From an uncultured SAR86 cluster bacterium (GTDB lineage: Bacteria; Pseudomonadota; Gammaproteobacteria; Magnimaribacterales; D2472): 64,000 nt of DNA. Shown piece by piece: positions 9,991 to 18,368 of this stretch. The translations under genes were made by a program, and so were the position numbers. The DNA lies in assembly GCA_902557705.1 (NCBI GenBank), contig CACEBI010000005.1, forward strand, positions 1 to 64,000, read 5' to 3'. Every line of letters starts with the position of its first letter. The stretch's first letter is position 1. The notes beneath the pieces were generated by a model that did no database searches, was not told the origin of the DNA, and saw only the letters and a list, made by a program, of their open reading frames with translations.

Positions 9991-9996
9991 TATAAT
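9991..9996 (+). promoter_or_regulatory. Possible -10 box of a leaderless transcript
   Basis: TATAAT ends 5 bases before the ATG of the SapC gene at 10002, directly after the terminator T run. A transcription start 6-7 bases downstream would fall on the ATG. No Shine-Dalgarno sequence is present. AT-rich composition makes chance matches possible. Confidence 0.4.
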
Positions 9997-10001
9997 AGGT
10001 T

Positions 10002-10718
10002 ATGAAATTAGAAGCATTAAACAATAAACAGCATGCAAAATTAAGAGTAAATTCTGTTTATAAAATTGATAGTGGTTTTGATTATAATTTTTGTCCAGTA
10101 TATCCGCTCGAGTACACTTCCTTGCAATCAGACTATCCAATTTTTTTTACTAAAGATAAAGATAATGATACTTGGCAAACGATAGCTCTTCTTGGTTTTA
10201 AAGAAAATGAAAATTTATTTTTAGGCAAAGGAGTTTGGATTTCAAGATATGTTCCTTTAAGCATTCAAAGACTACCTTTTTACATTGGTTCTCAAAAAGA
10301 AGTTGTGAATGGTATACCGAGTGAAAATAAAATCTTGCATATTGATTTAGATCATCCTGGAATAAATGAATCTGAAGGCAATGAAATATTCCTTGAGCAT
10401 GGAGGAAATTCTGAGTATTTAAATTATATCAATAACATTCTTTCAACAATTCATAAAGAAGCAAATGCTGTAGACATTTTTTGCAAAGAAATCTCAAGTC
10501 TTGATTTACTAAAGCTTGCTGACATAAAAATAGATTTTAATGAAAGTGAATCTCATGAGCTAAAAGGTCTATATGTTATTGATGAAGAAAAGCTTAAAAA
10601 TCTAGACAAAGAAAACTTATACAAACTGTATACTCATCAATACTTACAACATATTTATATGATTGGAGCCTCAATTGGAAATGTTAATAAATTAATATCT
10701 CTTAAAAGAAGTAAATAA
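10002..10718 (+). CDS. SapC family protein
   Basis: A 238-residue soluble protein without signal peptide. The N-terminal pattern (ALNNKQHAKLRVN, then YPLEYTSLQSDYPIFF and LLGFKENENLF) is that of the SapC family, first named beside an S-layer gene of Campylobacter. In many marine and soil proteobacteria it sits directly beside TonB-Xanth-Caul receptors with a cupin-type gene, as here. Molecular role is unknown. It ends 4 bp before the cupin gene and probably forms a pair with it. Confidence 0.8.
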   Translation: MKLEALNNKQHAKLRVNSVYKIDSGFDYNFCPVYPLEYTSLQSDYPIFFTKDKDNDTWQTIALLGFKENENLFLGKGVWISRYVPLSIQRLPFYIGSQKEVVNGIPSENKILHIDLDHPGINESEGNEIFLEHGGNSEYLNYINNILSTIHKEANAVDIFCKEISSLDLLKLADIKIDFNESESHELKGLYVIDEEKLKNLDKENLYKLYTHQYLQHIYMIGASIGNVNKLISLKRSK

Positions 10719-10722
10719 CCTA

Positions 10723-11721
10723 ATGGAATATAAAAATTTAAATGAAATAAATGCTAGTGATTTTTCTCTCGACATTCTTCAATCAGAAAATCCAGTTGTT
10801 ATTAGAGGGATAGTATCTGATTGGCCAATCGTAAAGAAATCTACTGATACAATCGAAAAGATTTGTGAATATCTTTTATATTTTTATGAAAGTGACAGAA
10901 TTATTGCCTTTGCCAGCAAACCAGAAAAGGGTAACAAGTTTACATACGGCAATAATCAAAATCAAATGAGTTTTGAACAACTAGAAAGCACACTAGATTT
11001 AGTTTTAGAAACAATATCGGAATCTCAAAAAATAAATAATCCTGGGACTATATACATGGGTTCAACAACTTTGGACTATGTATTGCCTGGATTTGATCAA
11101 GATAATAATTTTTTTATAGGAGACGTAAATCCACTTAAAAGTATTTGGGTTGGTAATAAAACTATTGTTCCTCCTCATTTTGATGTGCCAGATAATATTG
11201 CTTTTGTATGTTCAGGAAAAAGAAAATTTACACTTTTTCCTCCATCACAACTCAAAAATATGTATATAGGACCTTTAGAACTCACTCCAGCAGGACAGCC
11301 TATTAGTCTTGTAGATATTGAAAACCCTGACTATGAAAAATATCCAAAATTTAAAGAAGCCGAGTCTCATGGAATGCAGGCTATTCTTGAGCCTGGAGAT
11401 GGTATTTTTATTCCAAGTTTATGGTGGCATCAAGTAGAAAGTTTTGGTGATTTAAATATTCTTGTTAATTATTGGTGGAGAGATATACCAAGTTACATGG
11501 GTAACCCAATGGACGCACTAATGCATTCTATTATTTCATTGAGAGACTTGCCTGAACATCAAAAACAAAATTGGATAAATATGTTTAATCACTATGTCTT
11601 TAATTTTGATAATAAAAATTTTGATCATATACCTGGTGAATTGAATGGTTCACATAAGGAAATAAATGATGATTTAGCAAAAGAGTTAAGAACACTTTTA
11701 CTTAAAAACTTAAATAGATAA
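10723..11721 (+). CDS. Cupin-8/JmjC-like protein of receptor locus
   Basis: A protein of 332 residues with the JmjC-like double-stranded beta-helix fold. PPHFDVPDNIA supplies the H-x-D half of an Fe(II) site, CSGKRKFTLFPP is the typical strand after it, and GDGIFIPSLWWHQVES gives the distal His. Such proteins are 2-oxoglutarate-dependent oxygenases in the FIH/Cupin-8 group. Substrate is unknown here. Paired with sapC (4 bp gap) behind a TonB receptor. It ends 5 bp before the convergent hexR stop. Confidence 0.85.
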   Translation: MEYKNLNEINASDFSLDILQSENPVVIRGIVSDWPIVKKSTDTIEKICEYLLYFYESDRIIAFASKPEKGNKFTYGNNQNQMSFEQLESTLDLVLETISESQKINNPGTIYMGSTTLDYVLPGFDQDNNFFIGDVNPLKSIWVGNKTIVPPHFDVPDNIAFVCSGKRKFTLFPPSQLKNMYIGPLELTPAGQPISLVDIENPDYEKYPKFKEAESHGMQAILEPGDGIFIPSLWWHQVESFGDLNILVNYWWRDIPSYMGNPMDALMHSIISLRDLPEHQKQNWINMFNHYVFNFDNKNFDHIPGELNGSHKEINDDLAKELRTLLLKNLNR

Positions 11722-11726
11722 TTAAA

Positions 11727-12557
11727 TTAAACTCTAGTTTTTTCGATATTTTTAATAACTTCATCCTTTCTGCTATCAAAAACTTTACCAAACCTTGCTT
11801 GAACAGTTGCTGATAGAATATCAATAATAGCCAAATGAGCCAATCTTGACGTCATAGGTATATGAAGGTTATTTTCTAGGTGAGTATGAATATGAAGTAC
11901 CACATTAGAAAGTCTAGCAAGAGGGGAGTCTTCAGAAGTTAGTGCTATAGTTTTTACACCATTTTTCTTCGCTATTTTGGCAGTCTCAACAATTTCAGTA
12001 GTTCTTCCTGTGAAAGAAATAAGTACTAATACGTCTCCTTCTTTCATCATTGAGACTATCATTCTTTGATTAATATAGTCAGTATGAGCGACTACAGGTA
12101 CACCGAATCTGAAAAATTTATGCTGAGCATCTAATGCAACAGGCCCAGATCCACCTAATCCAAAGAAGGTAATACTTTTTGCATTTGCTAATAAATCAGT
12201 AGCCTTATCTATTGATTCAGCGTTTAAGTTTTGACCGACATTAACTATCGTAGATTGAATATCTGTCATAACTCTTTTTACTACTTCTGGAGTGTCCTTA
12301 TCCACATTAAATCTATCAAGAAGTTCATTTGTATTAGTAATTTCTTGAGCTATTTGTATTTTGAAAGCAGGGTAACCATCAAAACCCAATTTCTTACAAA
12401 ACCTGTTAACAGTGGGCAAACTTACGCCAGCCTCTTCAGCAAGTGATGTAATTGATTGATTAATTACTTTAGTTGGGTTATTTAAAACAGATAAGGCTAT
12501 CCATTTTTCAGATTTACTTAACTTAACTTCTCCATTTACTAATGTATCTAGAATCAT
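11727..12557 (-). CDS. hexR: HexR-type RpiR family regulator
   Basis: A 276-residue regulator with an N-terminal RpiR helix-turn-helix (about 1-75, SITSLAEEAGVSLPTVNRF, KKLGFDGYPAFKIQIAQ) and a C-terminal SIS sugar-phosphate domain (about 120-255, ITFFGLGGSGPVALDAQHKFFRFG; LVLISFTGRTTEIVETA). HexR senses 2-keto-3-deoxy-6-phosphogluconate and controls zwf, edd, eda, gap, pyk and related genes. All of these are in this window. It is transcribed away from aceE, and a HexR-type palindrome lies in the shared intergenic region, suggesting autoregulation. RpiR paralogues exist, but the context strongly favours HexR. Confidence 0.9.
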   Translation of the reverse strand: MILDTLVNGEVKLSKSEKWIALSVLNNPTKVINQSITSLAEEAGVSLPTVNRFCKKLGFDGYPAFKIQIAQEITNTNELLDRFNVDKDTPEVVKRVMTDIQSTIVNVGQNLNAESIDKATDLLANAKSITFFGLGGSGPVALDAQHKFFRFGVPVVAHTDYINQRMIVSMMKEGDVLVLISFTGRTTEIVETAKIAKKNGVKTIALTSEDSPLARLSNVVLHIHTHLENNLHIPMTSRLAHLAIIDILSATVQARFGKVFDSRKDEVIKNIEKTRV

Positions 12558-12576
12558 TCTGATAATTATATAGATT

Positions 12577-12591
12577 TGTAATTTATTTACA
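12577..12591. promoter_or_regulatory. HexR-type operator between hexR and aceE
   Basis: TGTAATTTATTTACA has the TGTAA-N5-TTACA architecture seen in front of gap. It lies 20 bp upstream of the hexR start and 81 bp upstream of aceE, so it could control both divergent promoters. A second, weaker look-alike (TGTATATTTTTAACA) follows near 12617. Confidence 0.6.
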
Positions 12592-12671
12592 ATATTTAAG
12601 ATAAATGCACAATATTGTATATTTTTAACATAATCTATCGTAAAATTATGCTTACATTTTAAAGTATATAT

Positions 12672-15308
12672 ATGAATCCAGAAGACAAAGATCCAATAGA
12701 AACGAGTGAATGGTTAGAAGCAATCAATAGCGTAATTGAAGAGGAGGGAGTAGACAGAGCATCCTTTCTTATGACAAAGCTAGCCAAAAGATTGAATGAA
12801 GAAGGCGCAATACCAACATATAACTTAACAACACCATTCAGAAACTCTATTCCTGTAAAAGATGAAGCTCAAATGCCTGGTGATTTGTTTATGGAAAGAA
12901 GAATTAGGTCTCTTATCAGGTGGAATGCATTAGCTTTGGTTTTAAGAGCGAATAAAAATGATGATGATTTAGGCGGCCACATTTCAACATTTTCGTCTGC
13001 TGCTACATTATATGATGTAGGCTTTAATTACTTTTTTAGAGGATCTGAAGGCCAGCTTGAAGATTTAATATATTATCAAGGACACTCTTCTCCCGGTATT
13101 TATGCAAGATCTTTTCTTGAAGGTTATTTGCATGAAGAGGATCTAGATAATTTTAGAAGAGAAGTTAAAAAACCTGGACTTTCTTCATATCCGCACCCAT
13201 GGTTAATGCCAGAATATTGGCAATTTCCTACTGTATCTATGGGGTTGGGTCCAATTATGGGAATTTATCAAGCTCATATCATGAGATATATGTCAGCAAG
13301 AGGACTTGTGCCTAGAAACGATAGAAAAGTATGGGTCTTTTGTGGTGATGGTGAAATGGATGAACCGGAGTCAAAAGGTGCTATTGCGCTTGCAGGAAGA
13401 GAAAGTCTTGAGAACTTAATTTTTGTTATTAATTGTAATCTGCAAAGACTAGATGGACCTGTGAGAGGAAATGGAAAAATTATTCAAGAGTTAGAGGGAT
13501 CATTTAGAGGTGCTGGATGGAATGTGATTAAAGTTGTTTGGGGAAGAAAATGGGACCCAATAATGGCTAAAGATAAAGAAGGTAAACTTCAAGATATTAT
13601 GGATGCAGTCCTTGATGGAGAAATGCAGAACTTTAAAGCAAAAGGTGGGGCATATACTAGAGAAAATTTCTTTGCTAAAGATCCTGATGTCTTAAAAATT
13701 GTTGAAGATTTAACTGATGAAGATATATACAGGCTTAATAGAGGCGGTCATGATCCTTATAAAGTTTATGCTGCATATCATAAAGCTGTAAATTCATCAG
13801 GAGCTCCAACAGTAATTTTAGCTCTTACAACAAAAGGTTATGGAGTTGGTTCAAGAGAGGCCGATAATACAACTCATCAAGTTAAAAAATTATCATTGGA
13901 TAATATCAAAGCATTCAGAGATAAATTTAATATACCTGTTACAGATGAAGATATTGAACAAATACCGTATGTAAGACCGCCTGAAGACTCACCTGAAATG
14001 CAGTATCTTAAGAAAACTAGAGCTAAGCTTGGCGGACCTATTCCTAGAAGAAGGAAAGACTCTAAAGTTTTAAAAATGCCAGATGACAAGTCATTTTCAA
14101 AACTTTATCAAGGTTCAGAAGGAAGAACTATTTCAACCACAATGGCAACTGTCAGAGTTATAACAGATTTATTAAAAGATAAAGAAATAGGTAAAAGAAT
14201 CGTCCCAATTGTTCCTGATGAAGCTAGAACTTTTGGTATGGAAGCATTATTTAGACAAGTAGGTATTTATTCATCTGCTGGTCAAAATTATGAGCCTGAA
14301 GATGCAGATAAGGTCATGTGGTATAAGGAATCTAAAGAAGGCGTGATGCTTGAGGAGGGTATTACTGAAGCTGGAGCCTTTTCTGCATGGACTGCTTTGG
14401 CAACAGCATACACCAATTATGACTTCCCAATGATTCCATTTTATTTATTTTATTCAATGTTTGGATTTCAAAGAATTCATGATTTGGCATGGGCAGCTGG
14501 AGATTCTCAGGCAAAAGGTTTCTTAATTGGCGCAACATCTGGCAGAACAACACTTAATGGTGAAGGGCTTCAACATCAGGATGGACATAGTCATATCCTT
14601 TCATCAACTATTCCTAATTGTTTATCTTATGATCCTACTTTTTCATACGAAATCGCAGTGATTATTAAAGATGGTATTCAAAAAATGTATGTTGAACAAA
14701 AAAATTATTTTTATTACATCACAACAATGAATGAAAATTATGAGCATCCACCAATGCCAAAGGGAGCTGAAGAAGGAATCATTAAAGGTATGTATAAATT
14801 ATTGCCTGCAAAAAAACCAGTTATAAGACTCCTTGGTTCAGGTTCTATCCTTAATGAATCTATTAAAGCTAAAGAGTTGCTAAGTACTTACGGCATTGAA
14901 TCTGAAGTATGGAGTGTTACAAGTTTTAACTTACTTCGTAAAGACGGAATGGAGATTGAAAGAATCAATCAGTTAAATCCAACCAAAAAAGAACAAAAAA
15001 CATATGTTGAAGAGTGTTTTGAAGACAATCCAATACCTGTTGTTGCATCAACTGACTATATGAGATCATATGCAGAACAAATTCGACCTTATATTAAGTC
15101 TGATTACACAGTCTTAGGTACAGATGGTTTTGGTAGAAGTGATTCACGAGAAAGCTTAAGAGAGTTTTTTGAGATTGATGCGAATAGCATAGTTCGAGCA
15201 GCTGCATATACTCTTCACAAAAATAAAATAATGGATAAAACTCAGCTTAAGAAGATTTATGATGATATTGAGGTTGACCCATTAAAGCCAAATCCTTGGG
15301 AAGTTTAA
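12672..15308 (+). CDS. aceE: Pyruvate dehydrogenase E1 component (homodimeric)
   Basis: Thiamine-diphosphate enzyme that decarboxylates pyruvate and acetylates the lipoyl groups of E2. It is 878 residues, near the 887 of the Escherichia coli enzyme, so of the single-chain type. TPP motif GDGEMDEPESKGAIALAGRE is near residue 225, followed by VINCNLQRLDGPVRGNGKI. The C-terminal transketolase-like part contains LNGEGLQHQDGHSHI. It is the first gene of the long operon and its stop TAA shares one base with the aceF ATG. No lpd (E3) gene is in the window. Confidence 0.96.
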   Translation: MNPEDKDPIETSEWLEAINSVIEEEGVDRASFLMTKLAKRLNEEGAIPTYNLTTPFRNSIPVKDEAQMPGDLFMERRIRSLIRWNALALVLRANKNDDDLGGHISTFSSAATLYDVGFNYFFRGSEGQLEDLIYYQGHSSPGIYARSFLEGYLHEEDLDNFRREVKKPGLSSYPHPWLMPEYWQFPTVSMGLGPIMGIYQAHIMRYMSARGLVPRNDRKVWVFCGDGEMDEPESKGAIALAGRESLENLIFVINCNLQRLDGPVRGNGKIIQELEGSFRGAGWNVIKVVWGRKWDPIMAKDKEGKLQDIMDAVLDGEMQNFKAKGGAYTRENFFAKDPDVLKIVEDLTDEDIYRLNRGGHDPYKVYAAYHKAVNSSGAPTVILALTTKGYGVGSREADNTTHQVKKLSLDNIKAFRDKFNIPVTDEDIEQIPYVRPPEDSPEMQYLKKTRAKLGGPIPRRRKDSKVLKMPDDKSFSKLYQGSEGRTISTTMATVRVITDLLKDKEIGKRIVPIVPDEARTFGMEALFRQVGIYSSAGQNYEPEDADKVMWYKESKEGVMLEEGITEAGAFSAWTALATAYTNYDFPMIPFYLFYSMFGFQRIHDLAWAAGDSQAKGFLIGATSGRTTLNGEGLQHQDGHSHILSSTIPNCLSYDPTFSYEIAVIIKDGIQKMYVEQKNYFYYITTMNENYEHPPMPKGAEEGIIKGMYKLLPAKKPVIRLLGSGSILNESIKAKELLSTYGIESEVWSVTSFNLLRKDGMEIERINQLNPTKKEQKTYVEECFEDNPIPVVASTDYMRSYAEQIRPYIKSDYTVLGTDGFGRSDSRESLREFFEIDANSIVRAAAYTLHKNKIMDKTQLKKIYDDIEVDPLKPNPWEV

Positions 15309-16912
15309 TGTCCACTATTAGCCAAATTAATATTCCTGACCTTGGTGATGTTGATGAGGTAGAGGTAATTGAAGTTTGTGTAGAGGTGGGTCAAAAAGTT
15401 GAGTCTGAAGATTCAATTATGATTCTTGAAACTGACAAAGCAGCAATGGAAATACCTGCTTCGGTTAACGGAGAGGTTAAAAATATCCTCATTAATGTTG
15501 GTGATATGGTTAAACAAGGAATGCCTTTCGTAGAGATAGAGGTTTTTGAAACATCAACAGAGGAAATGGATACTTCTGAAGATGAGGATGAAAATAATCT
15601 AACTGAATCAAATGAAGAAATAACAAATGATACTTCTGGTGATGAGCTAACTTTAGCTAAACCTTTGATTCCTGACCTTGGTGATGTTGATGAGGTAGAG
15701 GTAATTGAAGTTTGTGTAGAGGTGGGTCAAAAAGTTGAGTCTGAAGATTCAATTATGATTCTTGAAACTGACAAAGCAGCAATGGAAATACCTGCTTCGG
15801 TTAACGGAGAGGTTAAAAATATCCTCATTAATGTTGGTGATATGGTTAAACAAGGAATGCCTTTCGTAGAGATAGAAACTATAAAAAAAGCTTCTAAAAA
15901 AACTAACAAAATTGAAAATATTGTTACTAAAACTGATGTGACTAAATCAGATAAAGTCAAAGAAACACCTCAAAAAATAACCCAAAATATCCAACCAATA
16001 AACTATAAAAATTCATCAGTTCATTCAGGACCAGCAACTAGAAAACTTGCTAGAGAGTTCGGAATAAACTTATTAGAGGTTAAAGGCTCTGGTCCAAAAG
16101 GCAGAATCTTAAAAGAAGATCTTCACGCATTTGTTTCACAAAGATTAAATAGTGGTTCAACTCAGGTCGGTTTTCAACACTCTCAACCAGATATAGATTT
16201 TTCAAAATGGGGAAGCGTTAGTTTTGAAAAACTTTCAAAATTTCAAAAGACAGCATCGAAAAATCTGCATACCTCATGGATAAATATTCCTCACGTTACT
16301 CAACACGACGATGCTGACATAACAGATTTATTAGCATTGCGTGCAGATCTTAATAAGCAACATAAGACAAAAGTTTCTCCATTAGCTTACATTATCAAAG
16401 CTACAGTAGAAACCTTAAAACTGTACCCTTTGATGAACACATCCTTAAATAAAAATTTAGATACAGTGGTTTTAAAGGATTATTTTAATATTGGTGTTGC
16501 TGTAGATACTCCTGAAGGATTAATCGTCCCAAATATCAAAGATGCTGATAAAAAGACTATATTGGAGATTTCTAACAACGTAATGAGCTTAGCTAACCTA
16601 GCTAAAGAAAGAAAGCTTAAAGTAGATCAGCTCAAAGGCGCAACATTTACAATATCCTCATTAAGTGGCATTGGTGGAAAATACTTCACACCAATTATTA
16701 ATCCACCTGAAGTTGCAATATTGGGTTTATCAAAACCGTTTGATAACCTTTATTTAGATAATAAGAAAGTCGTTAATAAAAAGCTTTTACCAGTTTCACT
16801 CTCCTATGATCATAGAGTGATCAATGGAGCATATGCAGCAAGATTTGTTTCAGAGCTATCTAAACAGTTAAATCAAATTCAATCTTTAAAGGAATCTTTC
16901 AATGGATCTTAA
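15308..16912 (+). CDS. aceF: Pyruvate dehydrogenase E2, dihydrolipoyl acetyltransferase
   Basis: Core of the pyruvate dehydrogenase complex that transfers acetyl groups to CoA. The ATG at 15308 overlapping the aceE stop is preferred over an in-frame TTG at 15296. It has two lipoyl domains with lipoylated Lys at about 44 and 156 (LETDKAAME), an acidic linker between them, a peripheral subunit-binding domain near 240-280 (GPATRKLAREFGI; GPKGRILKEDL) and the catalytic domain ending SYDHRVINGAYAARF. The two lipoyl domains are encoded by identical 209-bp stretches, which is unusual. Length 534. The zwf start lies inside its last codons. Confidence 0.96.
   Translation: MSTISQINIPDLGDVDEVEVIEVCVEVGQKVESEDSIMILETDKAAMEIPASVNGEVKNILINVGDMVKQGMPFVEIEVFETSTEEMDTSEDEDENNLTESNEEITNDTSGDELTLAKPLIPDLGDVDEVEVIEVCVEVGQKVESEDSIMILETDKAAMEIPASVNGEVKNILINVGDMVKQGMPFVEIETIKKASKKTNKIENIVTKTDVTKSDKVKETPQKITQNIQPINYKNSSVHSGPATRKLAREFGINLLEVKGSGPKGRILKEDLHAFVSQRLNSGSTQVGFQHSQPDIDFSKWGSVSFEKLSKFQKTASKNLHTSWINIPHVTQHDDADITDLLALRADLNKQHKTKVSPLAYIIKATVETLKLYPLMNTSLNKNLDTVVLKDYFNIGVAVDTPEGLIVPNIKDADKKTILEISNNVMSLANLAKERKLKVDQLKGATFTISSLSGIGGKYFTPIINPPEVAILGLSKPFDNLYLDNKKVVNKKLLPVSLSYDHRVINGAYAARFVSELSKQLNQIQSLKESFNGS
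15332..15540 (+). repeat. Perfect 209-bp direct repeat, copy 1 (lipoyl domain 1 of aceF)
   Basis: Identical base for base with 15668-15876 by direct reading. The offset is 336 bp, exactly 112 codons, so the reading frame is kept. The repeat spans almost a whole lipoyl domain and stops where the linker sequences diverge. Confidence 0.95.
15668..15876 (+). repeat. Perfect 209-bp direct repeat, copy 2 (lipoyl domain 2 of aceF)
   Basis: Second copy of the repeat at 15332-15540. Not even synonymous third positions differ, which implies recent duplication or ongoing gene conversion. Confidence 0.95.
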
Positions 16913-18368
16913 TACATTTAATTTATATCTTTTTGGTGGAACTGGAGATTTATCCAATAGAAAATTGATACCTGCTATGTTCAGACAAGAAACACTTGGA
17001 AATATAAATAATGATAGTGAAATTATAGGTCTTGGATCGAGAGATATATCAGTTGATGACTATACTTCTATGGTTCAAGAATCACTAATAAAGCACTTTC
17101 CAGGATTTAATGAAAATGATGAGGCTTGGAAAAGGTTTTCTAAAAGATTGAGTTATATAAAAATTGATATAAATTCAAAAGAAGATTGGAAAAATATTAA
17201 CAATATTCCAACTAATAAAGCTGTTGTATATTATTTGGCTACTCCGCCAAATTTATATAAGCAAATAGCAACCTGCTTAAAAGAAAATAACTTAATTCAA
17301 GATAATTGCCGTGTTGTAGTTGAAAAACCTATTGGAACAGACCTCGAATCAGCAGAGGATATAAATAATTCATTGTCAGCTGGTTTCGATGAAACCCAAA
17401 TCTATAGAATAGATCATTACCTAGGTAAAGAAGCGGTGCAAAATCTTTTAGCGCTAAGATTTGCAAATACTATTTTTGAAAAAAGTTGGTCAAACTCAGC
17501 TATAGACCATATTCAAATTACTGTCGCAGAAGATTTGGGTGTTGAAGATCGCGGTGGCTATTATGATGAAACTGGTGCTTTAAGGGATATGGTACAAAAC
17601 CATTTACTACAGATTTTATGCTTAATTGCGATGGAACCACCTGTATCGATTCAAAGTGAATCGGTAAGGGATGAGAAACTAAAAGTTCTTAAGTCTTTAG
17701 CACCTTTTACAGAAGAGACAATTGCTTTAAATTCAGTTAGAGCACAGTATCTTGATGGTATCTCAAAAGGTGAGCCAGCATGTGCCTATTTAGACGAGAA
17801 TGGTGTTGATTCAAAAAATAATACTGAAACCTTTGTTGCTCTTAAACTTGAAATTAATAATTGGAGATGGTCAGGCGTTCCTTTTTATTTAAGAACAGGA
17901 AAAAGGATGCACTCAAAATCATCTGAGATAGTTGTGAGGTATAAATCTGTACCTCATAATATTTTTTCAAAAGAAGCTGCATTAAAACCAGACCAGCTTG
18001 TTTTAAGAATTCACCCTGATGAAGGAATTGATTTAAAGCTTAATACCAAACAACCTGGAGTATCTGGATATGATTTAGAAGAACTTCCATTGGATTTAAA
18101 TCTGCATGACTATCATGAATTAGGTCATCAGGATTGTTATGAAAGATTGCTTTTAGATGTTATCAGAGGTAATCCATCATTATTTGTAAGACGTGATGAA
18201 ATTGAAGCATCATGGAAGTGGATAGATAACATTATTAATCTATGGAAATCGCAAGATGTCCCTATGGAAGAGTACATATCAGGGGGTTGGGGTCCATCAA
18301 ATGCAGATTTACTTCTAAAAAGAGATTTTAGATCTTGGAAAAACGGATCATCAAAAAAATCAAAATGA
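16902..18368 (+). CDS. zwf: Glucose-6-phosphate 1-dehydrogenase
   Basis: Oxidises glucose-6-phosphate to 6-phosphogluconolactone with NAD(P)+. It starts LFGGTGDLSNRKLIPA (nucleotide-binding), has VVEKPIGTDLESA and the active-site signature RIDHYLGKEAVQNLLALRFAN near residue 170. Length 488 is typical. It overlaps aceF by 11 bp upstream and edd by 4 bp (ATGA) downstream, so expression is tied to both. Its presence behind pyruvate dehydrogenase genes is an unusual arrangement. Confidence 0.96.
   Translation: MDLNTFNLYLFGGTGDLSNRKLIPAMFRQETLGNINNDSEIIGLGSRDISVDDYTSMVQESLIKHFPGFNENDEAWKRFSKRLSYIKIDINSKEDWKNINNIPTNKAVVYYLATPPNLYKQIATCLKENNLIQDNCRVVVEKPIGTDLESAEDINNSLSAGFDETQIYRIDHYLGKEAVQNLLALRFANTIFEKSWSNSAIDHIQITVAEDLGVEDRGGYYDETGALRDMVQNHLLQILCLIAMEPPVSIQSESVRDEKLKVLKSLAPFTEETIALNSVRAQYLDGISKGEPACAYLDENGVDSKNNTETFVALKLEINNWRWSGVPFYLRTGKRMHSKSSEIVVRYKSVPHNIFSKEAALKPDQLVLRIHPDEGIDLKLNTKQPGVSGYDLEELPLDLNLHDYHELGHQDCYERLLLDVIRGNPSLFVRRDEIEASWKWIDNIINLWKSQDVPMEEYISGGWGPSNADLLLKRDFRSWKNGSSKKSK

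Noticed and set aside
15296..15307. Upstream TTG start for aceF
   Set aside because: The ATG at 15308 makes a standard TAATG coupling with aceE and gives the usual E2 N-terminus.
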